Below, piece after piece: positions 1 to 9,403 of a stretch of 64,000 bases of DNA. Made by a program: the position numbers and the translations under genes. Where the stretch lies: the NCBI GenBank assembly GCA_963662375.2, contig CAXXRP010000012.1, positions 62,001 to 126,000 on the forward strand. The letters run 5' to 3'. The notes under the pieces are model-generated. The model was not told the origin of the DNA. It was given only the letters and a program-made list of their open reading frames with translations, and did no database searches. The DNA comes from UBA11612 sp963662375. GTDB lineage: Bacteria; Pseudomonadota; Alphaproteobacteria; Rhodospirillales; Rhodospirillaceae. Position 1 is the stretch's first letter, and every line of letters begins with the position of its first letter.

Positions 1-266
1 AAGTTCACGCGAATTCTACGCGAAGGCTAGGTGCCACAGCTTGCAGTGACCGTGCGACTGTATCGGCAAATTCCCGCTGGGTTATGAGAATGATACGGCG
101 CGCGATAGATCCTTATTTATACGGCCCAAGGGCGCGGAAAGCGGTAAATCCATTTGCCCTCTTGAATCTTCATACCGCAGGTCCTATTACATCGGCGTAA
201 ACAGGACTGTTTTAGTACTAGTTTTTTGAGAATTAGTGGTGTGAGGGGCGCGCTTGAGGATGGGTA
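1..266. other. Upstream region of the suf operon
   Basis: No complete gene is seen. Bases 1-30 read in frame 1 as a short tail ending in TAG and could be the end of a + strand gene cut by the window edge, but nine codons are too few to identify. The rest is probably the promoter region of the Rrf2-suf operon. Confidence 0.4.
205..218 (+). promoter_or_regulatory. Candidate Rrf2/IscR-type operator
   Basis: A GACT-N5-AGTA partial dyad lies about 50 bp before the Rrf2 gene. IscR-class regulators bind dyads built on GACT...AGTC-like half sites, so autoregulation of the suf operon is plausible. Only one site is seen and the second half site is imperfect. Confidence 0.25.
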
Positions 267-725
267 ATGTTTAAAATCAATAAGTTAACGGATTACGCTA
301 CGGTCGTTTTGATTGAGATCGCGCGGGGCGACGTGGTGCGTTCAAGCCAGCAGATCGCCGGGCAGACAGGTATTCCCGTGCCGACGGTGGCCAAACTCAT
401 GAAAGCCCTCAACACGGTAGGCCTTGTGGCCTCACGCCGGGGCGCCGGTGGCGGCTATTTTCTCGGCCGTCCGGCCGTCGGCATTGCCTTGGCCGATGTG
501 ATCGAGGCGGTGGAGGGGCCCATAGCGCTGACCGCTTGCACTGATACCTCCGACGAACTCTGCAGTATCGAATCCGTCTGCCCGGTCCAAGGAAAATGGA
601 ACCGGGTGAATGCGGCTGTGCGTGCGGCCCTCACCGAGGTGACGCTGGCGGATATGGTTGAAGACGTTAACGCGTTCGGCGTGACTGCCCCTCAGCCCCG
701 CGCGACCGTGGCGATGGCGAAGTAG
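267..725 (+). CDS. Rrf2-family regulator of the suf operon
   Basis: A 152-residue Rrf2/IscR-like transcription factor. The N-terminal winged helix (about residues 1-80) includes the typical LTDYATVVLIEIA and GAGGGYFL segments. A cluster of three cysteines follows around residues 91-107 (ACT..., LCS, VCP), the usual Fe-S ligand position in this family. The start ATG follows a weak purine-rich stretch; an earlier ATG at 259 is closed by a stop after four codons. It lies 9 bp before sufB on the same strand, so it is probably the operon's own Fe-S-sensing repressor (SUF regulator type). The function is inferred from family and position. Confidence 0.9.
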   Translation: MFKINKLTDYATVVLIEIARGDVVRSSQQIAGQTGIPVPTVAKLMKALNTVGLVASRRGAGGGYFLGRPAVGIALADVIEAVEGPIALTACTDTSDELCSIESVCPVQGKWNRVNAAVRAALTEVTLADMVEDVNAFGVTAPQPRATVAMAK

Positions 726-734
726 GGAGAGGTT

Positions 735-2189
735 ATGGCCGCCACCAAAGAAACCGCCGCCGCCGTCCGTGATGTAGAGCAGTACAAGTACGGCTTCGTT
801 ACCGATATCGAGTCAGACAAAGCACCTAAGGGTCTTAGCGAAGACACTATTCGTTTCATTTCGGCAAAAAAGAACGAGCCGGAGTGGATGACTGAATGGC
901 GGCTCAAGGCCTATCGCTACTGGACTGACCTGGGTGACGAGGAGCCCACGTGGGCAAAGGTGCGATATCCGAAGATCGATTATCAGGACTCGTATTATTA
1001 CTCGGCACCTAAAATTCAACCGAAGCTGGAAAGCCTTGATGACGTTGATCCTAAACTTCTGGAGACTTACAAGAAGCTCGGCATTCCTTTGATAGAACAG
1101 GAGATGTTAGCCGGGGTCGCCGTGGACGCGGTATTCGACAGTGTATCAGTGGCAACCACCTACAAGAAAAAACTCGAAGAACTAGGCGTAATTTTTTGCC
1201 CGATTTCAGAGGCCATTCAAAAGCGTCCCGAATTGGTAAAAAAGTACCTTGGCTCCGTCGTTCCTTACAGCGACAATTTCTTCGCGACGCTTAACAGCGC
1301 GGTCTTTACCGACGGGTCTTTCGTCTACATTCCCAAGGGACTTCGCTGCCCTATGGAGTTATCAACGTATTTTCGTATTAACGAGCAGAACACGGGGCAA
1401 TTTGAACGTACGCTGATCATCGCCGATGAAGGCTCTTATGTGAGCTATCTTGAAGGTTGCACCGCGCCGCAACGGGATGAAAATCAACTACACGCGGCTG
1501 TGGTGGAACTGATCGCGTTAGATGATGCGGAGATCAAGTACTCAACCGTGCAGAACTGGTATCCCGGCGACGCCGATGGCAAGGGCGGCATTTATAACTT
1601 CGTCACCAAGCGCGGTGCTTGCCGCGGGCGCAACTCCAAGATCATGTGGACCCAGGTGGAAACCGGCTCCGCCATAACCTGGAAATACCCTAGTTGTATT
1701 TTGCAGGGTGACGGGTCTGTTGGGGAATTTTACTCAGTGGCCATCACCAACAATTACCAGCAGGCGGACACGGGCACCAAGATGATCCATATTGGGCGCA
1801 ATACGCGCTCCAAGATCATCTCCAAGGGAATCTCGGCGGGGCACGCAGATAACACCTATCGGGGGCTTGTGCGCATCGCCTCCAAGGCAGACGCCGCGCG
1901 CAACTATACGCAGTGTGACAGTTTACTAATCGGCAGCACCTGTGGTGCTCACACGGTGCCATACATCGAAAACCGCAATCCGTCGGCGCAGACCGAACAT
2001 GAAGCAACCACCTCAAAGATCAGCGAAGAACAGCTGTTCTATTGTCTACAGCGAGGCATGACCCAGGAAGAGGCGGTGTCGTTGATCGTCAACGGATTCT
2101 GCAAGGAGGTATTGCAGACCTTGCCCATGGAATTTGCAGTGGAAGCGCAAAAGCTTGTGGCGATTAGTTTGGAAGGAAGTGTGGGCTAA
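735..2189 (+). CDS. sufB: Fe-S cluster assembly scaffold protein SufB
   Basis: A full-length 484-residue SufB, a member of the SufBD beta-helix family. It forms the SufBC2D scaffold in the cytosol, on which Fe-S clusters are built with sulfur from SufS. The typical core is present: CPMELSTYFRIN, the TGQFERTLIIADEGSYVSYLEGC segment, and the C-terminal half with CDSLLIGS and NPSAQTEHEATTSKISEEQLFY. An AGGGAGAGG-like Shine-Dalgarno sequence precedes the ATG. sufC follows after 23 bp. No lesions are seen. Confidence 0.97.
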   Translation: MAATKETAAAVRDVEQYKYGFVTDIESDKAPKGLSEDTIRFISAKKNEPEWMTEWRLKAYRYWTDLGDEEPTWAKVRYPKIDYQDSYYYSAPKIQPKLESLDDVDPKLLETYKKLGIPLIEQEMLAGVAVDAVFDSVSVATTYKKKLEELGVIFCPISEAIQKRPELVKKYLGSVVPYSDNFFATLNSAVFTDGSFVYIPKGLRCPMELSTYFRINEQNTGQFERTLIIADEGSYVSYLEGCTAPQRDENQLHAAVVELIALDDAEIKYSTVQNWYPGDADGKGGIYNFVTKRGACRGRNSKIMWTQVETGSAITWKYPSCILQGDGSVGEFYSVAITNNYQQADTGTKMIHIGRNTRSKIISKGISAGHADNTYRGLVRIASKADAARNYTQCDSLLIGSTCGAHTVPYIENRNPSAQTEHEATTSKISEEQLFYCLQRGMTQEEAVSLIVNGFCKEVLQTLPMEFAVEAQKLVAISLEGSVG

Positions 2190-2212
2190 GGCCCGCGTTG
2201 AAGGATTATTCT

Positions 2213-2968
2213 ATGGCGTTACTTGAGATCAAAAATCTACATGCGTCTGTTGCGGGCAGGGAGATTCTTAAAGGGATCACCCTGACGCTAGACGGCGGTG
2301 AAGTTCACGCCGTCATGGGGCCGAACGGTACGGGTAAAAGTACGTTGTCCAACGTCGTCGCGGGACGCGAGGGTTACAACGTGACGGCAGGCGAAGTGTT
2401 GCTTGATGGGCAGGATATGCTGATCATGAGTGCGGATGCGCGGGCGCGGGCTGGACTATTCCTTGCATTCCAATACCCAGTTGAGATTCCCGGTGTCAGT
2501 ACGTCGGCATTTTTAAAAACAGCGATCAATGCGAAACGTCGGGCGCAAGGCCAGCCGGAAATAGATGCCATGGAATTCCTTAAGTTAGTGAAGGAAAAAA
2601 CCAAAATTCTCGATATGCCTTATGACATGATCAGGCGGGCGCTTAACGTCGGTTTTTCCGGCGGAGAGAAGAAACGCGGCGAGGTTCTGCAAATGATTTT
2701 GCTTGAACCGCGTGTGGCTATTCTCGACGAAACCGACTCAGGACTCGATATCGATGCGCTGAAAGTGGTGTCCGAGGGCGTCAACGGGTTGCGCGGGCCC
2801 GATCGCACCTTTCTGGTGATCACGCATTATCAGCGCCTGTTGGATTACATTGTACCCGACCATGTTCACGTACTCACGGGCGGGCGCATCGTGGCGAGTG
2901 GCGGCAAGGAATTAGCCAAGGAACTTGAAGCCGAGGGCTATGCAAAGTATTTGGACGCGGCTGCGTAG
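2213..2968 (+). CDS. sufC: Fe-S cluster assembly ATPase SufC
   Basis: A 251-residue ABC-type ATPase of the SufBC2D complex. Walker A is GPNGTGKST, the ABC signature is FSGGEKKR and Walker B is VAILDETDSGLD, followed by the H-loop at ITHYQR. SufC drives conformational change of the scaffold and is not a membrane transporter subunit. The ATG at 2213 has an AAGGA Shine-Dalgarno sequence at good spacing. A TTG at 2198 could extend it by five residues but is less likely. Confidence 0.96.
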   Translation: MALLEIKNLHASVAGREILKGITLTLDGGEVHAVMGPNGTGKSTLSNVVAGREGYNVTAGEVLLDGQDMLIMSADARARAGLFLAFQYPVEIPGVSTSAFLKTAINAKRRAQGQPEIDAMEFLKLVKEKTKILDMPYDMIRRALNVGFSGGEKKRGEVLQMILLEPRVAILDETDSGLDIDALKVVSEGVNGLRGPDRTFLVITHYQRLLDYIVPDHVHVLTGGRIVASGGKELAKELEAEGYAKYLDAAA

Positions 2969-2982
2969 GTCTAGTTAACGTA

Positions 2983-4317
2983 ATGACGTCACCTGGTCTT
3001 CTCGATCACCCGTTCCGCGATCAGTACGCAAGTCGCCTAGGGGCTTTGCCCGGCGCCGCGCATGCTTGGCTCGACGGGTTGCGGCAAGGCGCGCTTACCG
3101 CCCTGGACGCCGGTTTGCCCGGTCCGACTGAAGAAGTGTGGCGCTTTACCTCTTTACGTGCATTGGCCAAAGTACCTTTCATCCCTGCCGCGGCCGCCGA
3201 CGACGTTGATATCACCGAGGTTCCTCACGGGGTGCCCTCTATAGTGGGGTCGGCGCGGGTGGTGCTGGTCAACGGGATATTCCGCGGGGATTTATCGGAC
3301 ACAGATTTTGGCGATGGGGTGAGTGTGCGAGATATGCACTCTGTGCTTGCGGCGTCGGATGATAACGTGCGCCAAGTTCTCGGAAGCCTCGCACCGCCGA
3401 AGTCATCACCCCTAGTAGCGCTCAATACCGCTTATATGGCCGACGGCGTCGCGATTCATGTGGCGACCGGCACGCGAGCGGCCAAGGCGATTCACATTGT
3501 CTCCATTGGTGCCGCCGGGGCGGAGCCCGCGGCTTTCCATCCAAGGGCCGTAGTGATTGCGGCGGCAGGTTCGTCGCTGACCATGATCGAATCCCATGTG
3601 GGTCTTCCGGGACAACCCTACTTTTCTAATCCTGTAACCGAGGTGGCGGTGGGTGAGAAAGCCCAGGTGCGGCGCTATGTGAATGTGGCCGAGGACGACG
3701 ATGCGTTTCATCTTGCAACGACGGCGGTGGGCATATCGAAAGCCGGCACCTATGACGCGTTTCATGTAGGCCTGGGTGGCCGGCTTGTGCGCCAGGACGT
3801 CGAAGTGAAGTTTACGGGTGAGGGCGCGTCGGCTCGTGTGAATGGCGCCTACGCGTTGACCGGACACTCCCATCACGATTACACGACCTTCATGGATCAC
3901 AGTGTTCCATCCTGCACCTCGGATCAGGTTTTCAAGGGCGTCGTGGATGGAAAGTCGCACGGCGTCTATCAAGGACGAATTCTAGTGGCGCGAGACGCTC
4001 AAAAAACGGACGCACGGCAATTGCACAAGGCGCTGTTTCTCTCTCACGGGCCTCAAGTGGACTGCAAGCCCGAACTGGAAATCTACGCTGATGACGTGCA
4101 GTGTGCTCACGGCGCTGCCACCGGCGAAATCGATCCCGACCACCTATTTTATTTGACCAGTCGTGGCATCGACCCTGATACCGCGCGGAGCCTGTTGGTG
4201 GAGGGGTTCCTGGCCGATGCGGTTGCGCAAATCAAGGATAGTGAAATCCGCAACCTATTCACGGCCGACATCGGAGCGTGGCTGAAGCGTCGCGATATAA
4301 GGAGCGCCTCGTCATGA
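2983..4317 (+). CDS. sufD: Fe-S cluster assembly protein SufD
   Basis: A 444-residue SufD, paralog of SufB and the third part of the SufBC2D scaffold. The N-terminal helical region holds EEVWRFTSLR. The beta-helix core follows, and the C-terminal family block has SHGPQVDCKPELEIYADDVQCAHGA with the conserved Cys-Ala-His. The stop codon overlaps the sufS start by 4 bp (ATGA), which indicates translational coupling. Confidence 0.95.
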   Translation: MTSPGLLDHPFRDQYASRLGALPGAAHAWLDGLRQGALTALDAGLPGPTEEVWRFTSLRALAKVPFIPAAAADDVDITEVPHGVPSIVGSARVVLVNGIFRGDLSDTDFGDGVSVRDMHSVLAASDDNVRQVLGSLAPPKSSPLVALNTAYMADGVAIHVATGTRAAKAIHIVSIGAAGAEPAAFHPRAVVIAAAGSSLTMIESHVGLPGQPYFSNPVTEVAVGEKAQVRRYVNVAEDDDAFHLATTAVGISKAGTYDAFHVGLGGRLVRQDVEVKFTGEGASARVNGAYALTGHSHHDYTTFMDHSVPSCTSDQVFKGVVDGKSHGVYQGRILVARDAQKTDARQLHKALFLSHGPQVDCKPELEIYADDVQCAHGAATGEIDPDHLFYLTSRGIDPDTARSLLVEGFLADAVAQIKDSEIRNLFTADIGAWLKRRDIRSASS

Positions 4318-5570
4318 GCGCTCCCGCAGTAGCAACCTCCACCGCTCACGTGGCATTCGATCCAGTGAGGGCACGGGCGGATTTTCCTGTGCTCGCGCGA
4401 GCGGTGCACGGCATGCCGCTGGCGTATCTGGACGGTGCCGCCTCGGCACAGAAGCCGAGGCAGGTTATTGACGCCGTCACAGCGGCTTACGAAGAAGAAT
4501 ATGCGAATGTCCATCGTGGTGCCTATTATCTCAGCGAAATGGCCACAGCGAATTACGAGGCCGCGCGCAAAAAAGTGAGGACCTTTATTAATGCGAGAGA
4601 TTTGGCTGAGATTGTATTTACCAAGGGCGCGACGGAGGCTATCAATCTCATAGCGGCTACTTATGGCCGTGCTTTTTTAAAGGCCGGTGATGAAGTGGTA
4701 CTCACACAACTGGAGCATCACTCAAATATCGTGCCGTGGCAGTTGTTGCGCGATGCCATCGGTTGCGTGATTAGGGTAGTGCCCGTGGCTGAGGATGGCA
4801 GTGTCTCGATAGACGATGTCGCTAAGGTGGTCGGGTCGAAAACCAAGCTAGTGGCCGTGGCCCATGTGTCCAACGTGCTTGGGACGGTGCTGCCAATTCA
4901 TGAAATTGTTCAACTTGCTCATGAGGTTGGTGCCAAGGTACTCCTCGACGGCTGTCAGGGTATTGTTCACCAGCATGTGGACGTGCAGGCGCTGGATTGC
5001 GATTTCTATGTATTTTCGGGTCATAAGCTATACGGACCTACCGGTATAGGCGTGTTGTGGGCCCGCGCGGAACTACTGGACGCCATGCCGCCTTACCAAG
5101 GTGGTGGCGATATGATCGATACCGTAACCTTTGAAAAAACGACATGGGCCGAACTGCCCGCCAAGTTTGAAGCAGGTACACCGCCCATCGTTCAGGCCAT
5201 CGGTATGGGTGCGGCTATCGACTATTTAAATGCGTTGGACCGGCCTGGCATGGAGGCGCACGAGGACGAGCTTTTGCGCTATGCCATGATGCATCTGGAA
5301 CAGGTGCCCGGCGTAAAGCTGATCGGCACAGCGCCCGGGAAGACGGCGATTCAATCTTTTGTCCTGGATGGTACGCATCCTCACGACCTGGCAACGGTGC
5401 TTGACCGATCTGGCGTTGCGGTAAGGGCTGGGCACCATTGCGCGCAACCCTTGATGGAGGCGTTGAACGTCCCGGCGACGGCGCGTGCATCCTTTGGACT
5501 TTACAATACGACAGAGGACGTGGACGCGCTTACTGCTGCTTTGCGCCGCGCCCGCGAGGTGTTGCTGTGA
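4314..5570 (+). CDS. sufS: SufS cysteine desulfurase
   Basis: A 418-residue class V aminotransferase-fold cysteine desulfurase. It releases sulfur from cysteine to give alanine and a persulfide for cluster assembly. The PLP lysine lies in FSGHKLYGPTG and the catalytic cysteine in AVRAGHHCAQPL, the group II (SufS) form. The ATG at 4314 overlaps the sufD stop and has AAGGAGCG before it. It is followed by sufU with a GTGA overlap, consistent with sulfur transfer from SufS to SufU. Confidence 0.96.
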   Translation: MSAPAVATSTAHVAFDPVRARADFPVLARAVHGMPLAYLDGAASAQKPRQVIDAVTAAYEEEYANVHRGAYYLSEMATANYEAARKKVRTFINARDLAEIVFTKGATEAINLIAATYGRAFLKAGDEVVLTQLEHHSNIVPWQLLRDAIGCVIRVVPVAEDGSVSIDDVAKVVGSKTKLVAVAHVSNVLGTVLPIHEIVQLAHEVGAKVLLDGCQGIVHQHVDVQALDCDFYVFSGHKLYGPTGIGVLWARAELLDAMPPYQGGGDMIDTVTFEKTTWAELPAKFEAGTPPIVQAIGMGAAIDYLNALDRPGMEAHEDELLRYAMMHLEQVPGVKLIGTAPGKTAIQSFVLDGTHPHDLATVLDRSGVAVRAGHHCAQPLMEALNVPATARASFGLYNTTEDVDALTAALRRAREVLL

Positions 5571-6067
5571 ACGTGACGGCGCCGATATCTAATGATCTCC
5601 GTTCTCTCTATCAGGAAATCATTCTCGACCATGGGAAAAGCCCGCGGAATTTTGGCGTGGTGGATCACCACACGTGCAGGGCTCAGGGTAATAATCCGAT
5701 GTGCGGCGACAGGATAACGGTCACAGCAAGGGTAACCGACAGCAGAACGCTTGAGGATGTGGCGTTCGAAGGCAAGGGCTGTGCTATTTCCATCGCCTCG
5801 GCGTCGATGATGACGGAAGCTCTTAAGGGAAAAACGGCGGGTGCTGTGCGGCAGTTGTCAAAGGCCATGCAAGACCTATGTACGGGCAAGGCCGATGCGG
5901 ACGAAGCTAGGGCGAGCCTTCCTGAAAATCTGGCCGGAGAGATCGATAGGCTGGCGTCACTTTCAGGGGTTCACCAATTTCCTGTGCGTGTGAAATGTGC
6001 TACGTTGTCATGGCATGCACTGAATTCGTGTCTCGAAGGCAAGGCCCAGGCAACCACCGAAAAGTAG
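5567..6067 (+). CDS. sufU: SufU sulfur acceptor / IscU-like protein
   Basis: A 166-residue protein of the IscU/NifU-N family. The three conserved cysteines are in NPMCGD (with the following Asp), GKGCAISIAS and RVKCATLSWHAL. The long central insertion between the second and third cysteines is the SufU form, which receives persulfide sulfur from SufS. The GTG start at 5567 overlaps the sufS stop by 4 bp, so the true start is almost certainly here and not at a longer upstream frame. Confidence 0.93.
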   Translation: MNVTAPISNDLRSLYQEIILDHGKSPRNFGVVDHHTCRAQGNNPMCGDRITVTARVTDSRTLEDVAFEGKGCAISIASASMMTEALKGKTAGAVRQLSKAMQDLCTGKADADEARASLPENLAGEIDRLASLSGVHQFPVRVKCATLSWHALNSCLEGKAQATTEK

Positions 6068-6090
6068 GTGCACCGGGAGACTTGAGGTGG

Positions 6091-6525
6091 ATGGACGATG
6101 AAGAGAATTCACAGGAGCGCTATGCAATGATGCCGCCATATTCACTTCCCGCCGCAGATGGCGAAACGCCCGAGGAAGGCGATACCGTCCGATCGGGTGC
6201 GGTGCGCGATCCGGCGGTGCCGGTATCGTCAGAGGACGAGGTCGTCGAAGCGTTGCGAACAGTTTTTGACCCGGAAATCCCGGTAAACGTCTACGACCTT
6301 GGTTTGATTTACGACCTAAAAGTTGCTGAGAGTGGAGACGTGGACATTATGATGACCCTTACGGCGCCCGCGTGCCCGGTTGCTGGGATTTTGCCGCAGG
6401 AGGTTGCCGACGCCGCCGCCAACCTCGCGGGTGTAGGGAAGGTGGCTGTTACGATCACCTGGGACCCGGCATGGACGCCGGAAAATATGTCCGAAGTGGC
6501 GAAAGTCGCGCTGGACATGTTTTGA
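6091..6525 (+). CDS. sufT: SufT-like DUF59 Fe-S assembly protein
   Basis: About 144 residues of the MIP18/DUF59 family, which helps mature Fe-S proteins. The domain occupies the C-terminal two thirds: EEVVEALRTVFDPEIPVNVYDLG, then LTAPACPVAG with the conserved cysteine, then the WDPAWTPENMSEVAK end block. The N-terminal 45 residues are acidic and poorly conserved. The start is uncertain: ATG at 6091, or ATG at 6127, which has AGGAG about 10 bp before it. It sits between sufU and sufA. Confidence 0.88.
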   Translation: MDDEENSQERYAMMPPYSLPAADGETPEEGDTVRSGAVRDPAVPVSSEDEVVEALRTVFDPEIPVNVYDLGLIYDLKVAESGDVDIMMTLTAPACPVAGILPQEVADAAANLAGVGKVAVTITWDPAWTPENMSEVAKVALDMF

Positions 6526-6572
6526 CATGGTCGCCCCACGCCTACATATCACTCAGATCTAGAGGTTAGACT

Positions 6573-6956
6573 ATGAACACGACAACACAGTTATCAAGCG
6601 GCGGACCTCCCGGCCGCGGTGCGTTGCCCCCACCAATCCGGGTTTCCGACGCCGCAGCCCAGCGGATCAAGGACTTGGTCGCCAAGGCGAGTAAGCCTGT
6701 GTTGGGTCTGCGGGTCGGCGTGGCGACCACCGGGTGTTCCGGCATGTCCTACGTTGTCGAGTACGCCGAGGAGGCGCGTAAATTTGAGGACATTGTCGAG
6801 CACCAGGGCGCAAAAGTGTTCATAGACCCAAAGGCGGTCATGTTTCTGCTGGGCAGTGAATTGGATTACCGCGAAAGCACGCTAGAAAGCGGGTTTGTGT
6901 TCAACAACCCTAATGAGAAGAGCCGCTGCGGCTGCGGCGAAAGCTTTTCAGTCTAG
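6573..6956 (+). CDS. sufA: A-type Fe-S carrier protein (SufA/IscA family)
   Basis: A 127-residue HesB/IscA-like A-type carrier that hands clusters to target apoproteins. The three cluster cysteines are present: TTGCSGM near the middle and RCGCGESF at the C terminus. An 18-residue N-terminal extension precedes the usual IRVSDAAAQRI start of the domain. It ends the suf operon. Its last codons overlap by 9 bp the end of a convergent broken response regulator. Confidence 0.93.
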   Translation: MNTTTQLSSGGPPGRGALPPPIRVSDAAAQRIKDLVAKASKPVLGLRVGVATTGCSGMSYVVEYAEEARKFEDIVEHQGAKVFIDPKAVMFLLGSELDYRESTLESGFVFNNPNEKSRCGCGESFSV

Positions 6957-7340
6957 CGCCTGATTTTTCTGCTGCATTCTTTTGTCCACTTCAGCCAAAA
7001 GCTTCACCAGATGGATTGGTTTGTAGAGGATGCTGATTTTTCCTAACTGAAAATCAGGATCGTCTTCGACCAGTTCCTCTATCCGCCCGGGTTGCCCAGT
7101 GACAAGAATTGTTGCGACAGCGGGCGCGGCATCGCTGAGATGTTGACGAAATTCCAATCCGCCCATGGTTGGCATCATGACATCCACAATCGCAAGATCA
7201 ACCGGCTGCGCACGGATGAGCTCTAGCGCCTGTTCACCGTTGCCCGCGTGCTCTACCTAATAGCCACGGTCACAGAGGAGGTCCGCGTAGGACTCCCGCA
7301 CCATAATGTTGTCGTCGACGATAAGAATGCGGCCCAGCAT
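6948..7340 (-). pseudogene. Receiver-only response regulator with amber stop
   Basis: Read from the ATG at 7338-7340, the frame gives a CheY-like receiver domain of about 130 residues: MLGRILIVDDN with the acidic pair, the phospho-acceptor Asp in LAIVDVMMPTMGG, and the conserved Lys in ILYKPIHL. A TAG codon interrupts codon 28 (7257-7259) between RGY and VEHAGNGEQAL; the frame is otherwise open on both sides, so one base change (for example from CAG) would restore it. The part after the stop could restart internally but would lack the N-terminal acidic pocket. No partner kinase is seen. Confidence 0.75.
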
Positions 7341-7511
7341 AGGCCCTCTGGATGTTTAAAATTGCGTCCGAAAGGATAAGTGGAAGTTCACGCTCCCACA
7401 ATCACTTGCCGTGCGGGTTTTGATGGCGACCTTGCACTAAAGGCGGGCGCGGCGTACACAGGCGAACAGTGTGTAGATGGACCGCTGAGTGCGGTGCGGC
7501 GCGGGAATGAA

Positions 7512-7724
7512 ATGGAACTTATCCTCAACAGCTTGCTCGGATTGGCCTTGGTTGGCGTGGTCCTGGTCCTGGCCACCGGCCTAGTCAGCTTTGCGGCAGG
7601 GGGTGAGTTTAACCGCAAGTACTCCAATAAACTGATGAGACTTCGCGTTGCGACGCAAGCCTTCGCTGTGCTGGTTCTATTGGCGCTATTGTTCCTGAAA
7701 ATCGCAGCGCCGGGAGCCGGCTAG
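7512..7724 (+). CDS. HIG1-type twin transmembrane protein
   Basis: A 70-residue inner-membrane protein with two hydrophobic segments (about residues 6-25 and 46-64), separated by a short basic loop with GEFNRKYSNKLMRLRV. This pattern matches the bacterial HIG1/hypoxia-induced domain family, linked to respiratory complexes. The ATG at 7512 is preferred; an in-frame upstream extension to 7380 looks like noncoding sequence. It stands alone on the + strand. Confidence 0.75.
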   Translation: MELILNSLLGLALVGVVLVLATGLVSFAAGGEFNRKYSNKLMRLRVATQAFAVLVLLALLFLKIAAPGAG

Positions 7725-8052
7725 TCAACAAACGCGTAACGGATGGGAACTGCCGTTCGTTTACACAAAGCTTGGCTGTTCAAGACGGTAGACAACTTTT
7801 GGGTATCCCAGTCAAATTCAGCGGCATCGTGCACGACGTTTTCGTCCGCAGTGTCGACGGGACGTTCTGACACCGTACGACAATCATCAAGTTGTTCATT
7901 GTGGTCTTGATCGGGATGGTGACGCGGTTTGAGCGAAGCTCCAGCACTGGCGCGTCATCTTCGCTGACGTCCTCACTCAGCTCCGTGAATTTGTGAACGA
8001 CCGACTTTTCTCGGAAAAACGTGACCGTGCCGATTTCAATCGTACCTAACCG
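7721..8052 (-). pseudogene. Unrecognised decayed coding remnant
   Basis: A protein-like reading lies on the minus strand. One frame from about 8052 gives GTIEIGTVTFFREK...ELSEDVSEDDAPVLEL...IPIKTTMNNLMIVVRCQN. Near 7860 the coding pattern moves to another frame (VDTADENVVHDAAEFDW...VPIRYAFVD) and ends at TAG 7721-7723. A possible ATG lies just upstream, out of frame by one base. The family is not recognised. At least two single-base shifts are needed to read it as one gene, so it is either decayed or poorly sequenced. The rest of the gap (8053-8253) shows nothing clear. Confidence 0.45.
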
Positions 8053-8253
8053 TCATTGCATGCTGTTTTGCCGCTCGTGCGGTCTTTGAAAAGGACTCTG
8101 CCACGGAGTTGATTTGAGCGAATGTCGCTCGTCCCTCTAACGCAATCTCATCAAAACACTATAATCTTCAACTAAAGCTCGATGATTACCGAGGAAAACC
8201 GACCGGCGGTGAGTCCTATTCGGCGCTTTGGCGCTGATATTTGAGCTCATCCA

Positions 8254-9141
8254 TCAGCGCTGCGCGGTGACGGTGGCAATATGCTCTATCATCACCCGAA
8301 TGTCTGCCTGTATTTGCACGAACGACGGTTTTCTTCGCAGCGTGACTTCGTCCATGTAAATACCTCGGTTGATTTCTATCTGGATTGCATGGATGCCATT
8401 CGCAGGATCACCGTAGTGCTGGGTCGTGTAGCCACCTGCATACGGATTGTTGCGGATAACCCGATATCCTTTGTTCGCCAGAAAGTCTTCTACCGTATCT
8501 GTCAATAACGCAGAGCATGACAGCCCGGTGCAGTCTCCAAGCACGATATCGATGTTTCTTGCGCCCAATCCAATGTTTATGGGCAAGCCCGTCGAAGGCA
8601 TCGAATGGCAATCTATGAGAAAGCAAAGGCCAAAACGGCTCATGGCGCGTCCAATCAGGCCGCTAAGCGCATCGTGATAGGGCCTGTAAACGTCATTTAT
8701 ACGGCGTTCCGCTTCCGCGAACTTCAGTTTACTGCGATAAATTTCGCGGCGGGTTGCGACAATGCGGGCGATTGTGCCAAGGCCCGTAGCGACGCGCGCC
8801 GAATTGGTATTTGCATGATCCGGTAGACTGTCATCAAACATTGTCGGATCAAGTTCAAAGGGCTCTCGATTTACGTCGAGGTACGCCCGAGGATAAAGCG
8901 CACGCAAGAGGGGAGCGCCTAAATCCGGCGCGCTGGAAAACAATTCGTCAACGTAGCAGTCTTCCGATTTGCGCAGTGTCGCCACATCCAGCAGTGATTC
9001 CGCCACAAAGTTTTCCGGATAGTGTGAGCCCGAATGCGGCGAGGCGAACACCAACGGCATCCTCAGCGTCCGCGGGTCTGAAACCTCAAGGGGGGCTGCG
9101 GGAGTCCCGTCGCGAGCGAAGATTGGGTGTTCTAGGGGCAT
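8254..9141 (-). CDS. N-formylglutamate amidohydrolase family protein
   Basis: A 295-residue protein of the FGase (HutG-like) family, zinc-dependent amidohydrolases that release glutamate from N-formylglutamate. Family motifs seen are FASPHSGSHYP, DCYVDELF, PRAYLDVNREPFELDP, LIDCHSMPS and the C-terminal HAIQIEINRGIYMDE. The ATG at 9141 gives the usual family length. A TTG at 9300 would add 53 residues without family similarity. No other histidine-degradation genes are present, so the substrate is not certain. Confidence 0.85.
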   Translation of the reverse strand: MPLEHPIFARDGTPAAPLEVSDPRTLRMPLVFASPHSGSHYPENFVAESLLDVATLRKSEDCYVDELFSSAPDLGAPLLRALYPRAYLDVNREPFELDPTMFDDSLPDHANTNSARVATGLGTIARIVATRREIYRSKLKFAEAERRINDVYRPYHDALSGLIGRAMSRFGLCFLIDCHSMPSTGLPINIGLGARNIDIVLGDCTGLSCSALLTDTVEDFLANKGYRVIRNNPYAGGYTTQHYGDPANGIHAIQIEINRGIYMDEVTLRRKPSFVQIQADIRVMIEHIATVTAQR

Positions 9142-9403
9142 GATGTGTATATGGGGGTAGGACCTTGTTGCAGATTGTTTCGAGGAGATTTTAAAGAGAT
9201 CCGTGCTGGGCGCAACAGGCCTAAATAGTAACGGTCCGTCTGGGCTCCGCTCGTCAAACCAATGACGGTCTTGCAAACGCCAATACAACTCGATAAACAA
9301 CCGCCTCGGCCATGGATAAACCCCTAGATGTGTGCACTCCCGGTTTGCTACGGGGTGTCCGTATGCCGCCTAATGCGGTTCTATTGGAACCGCGCGCTTG
9401 AAT

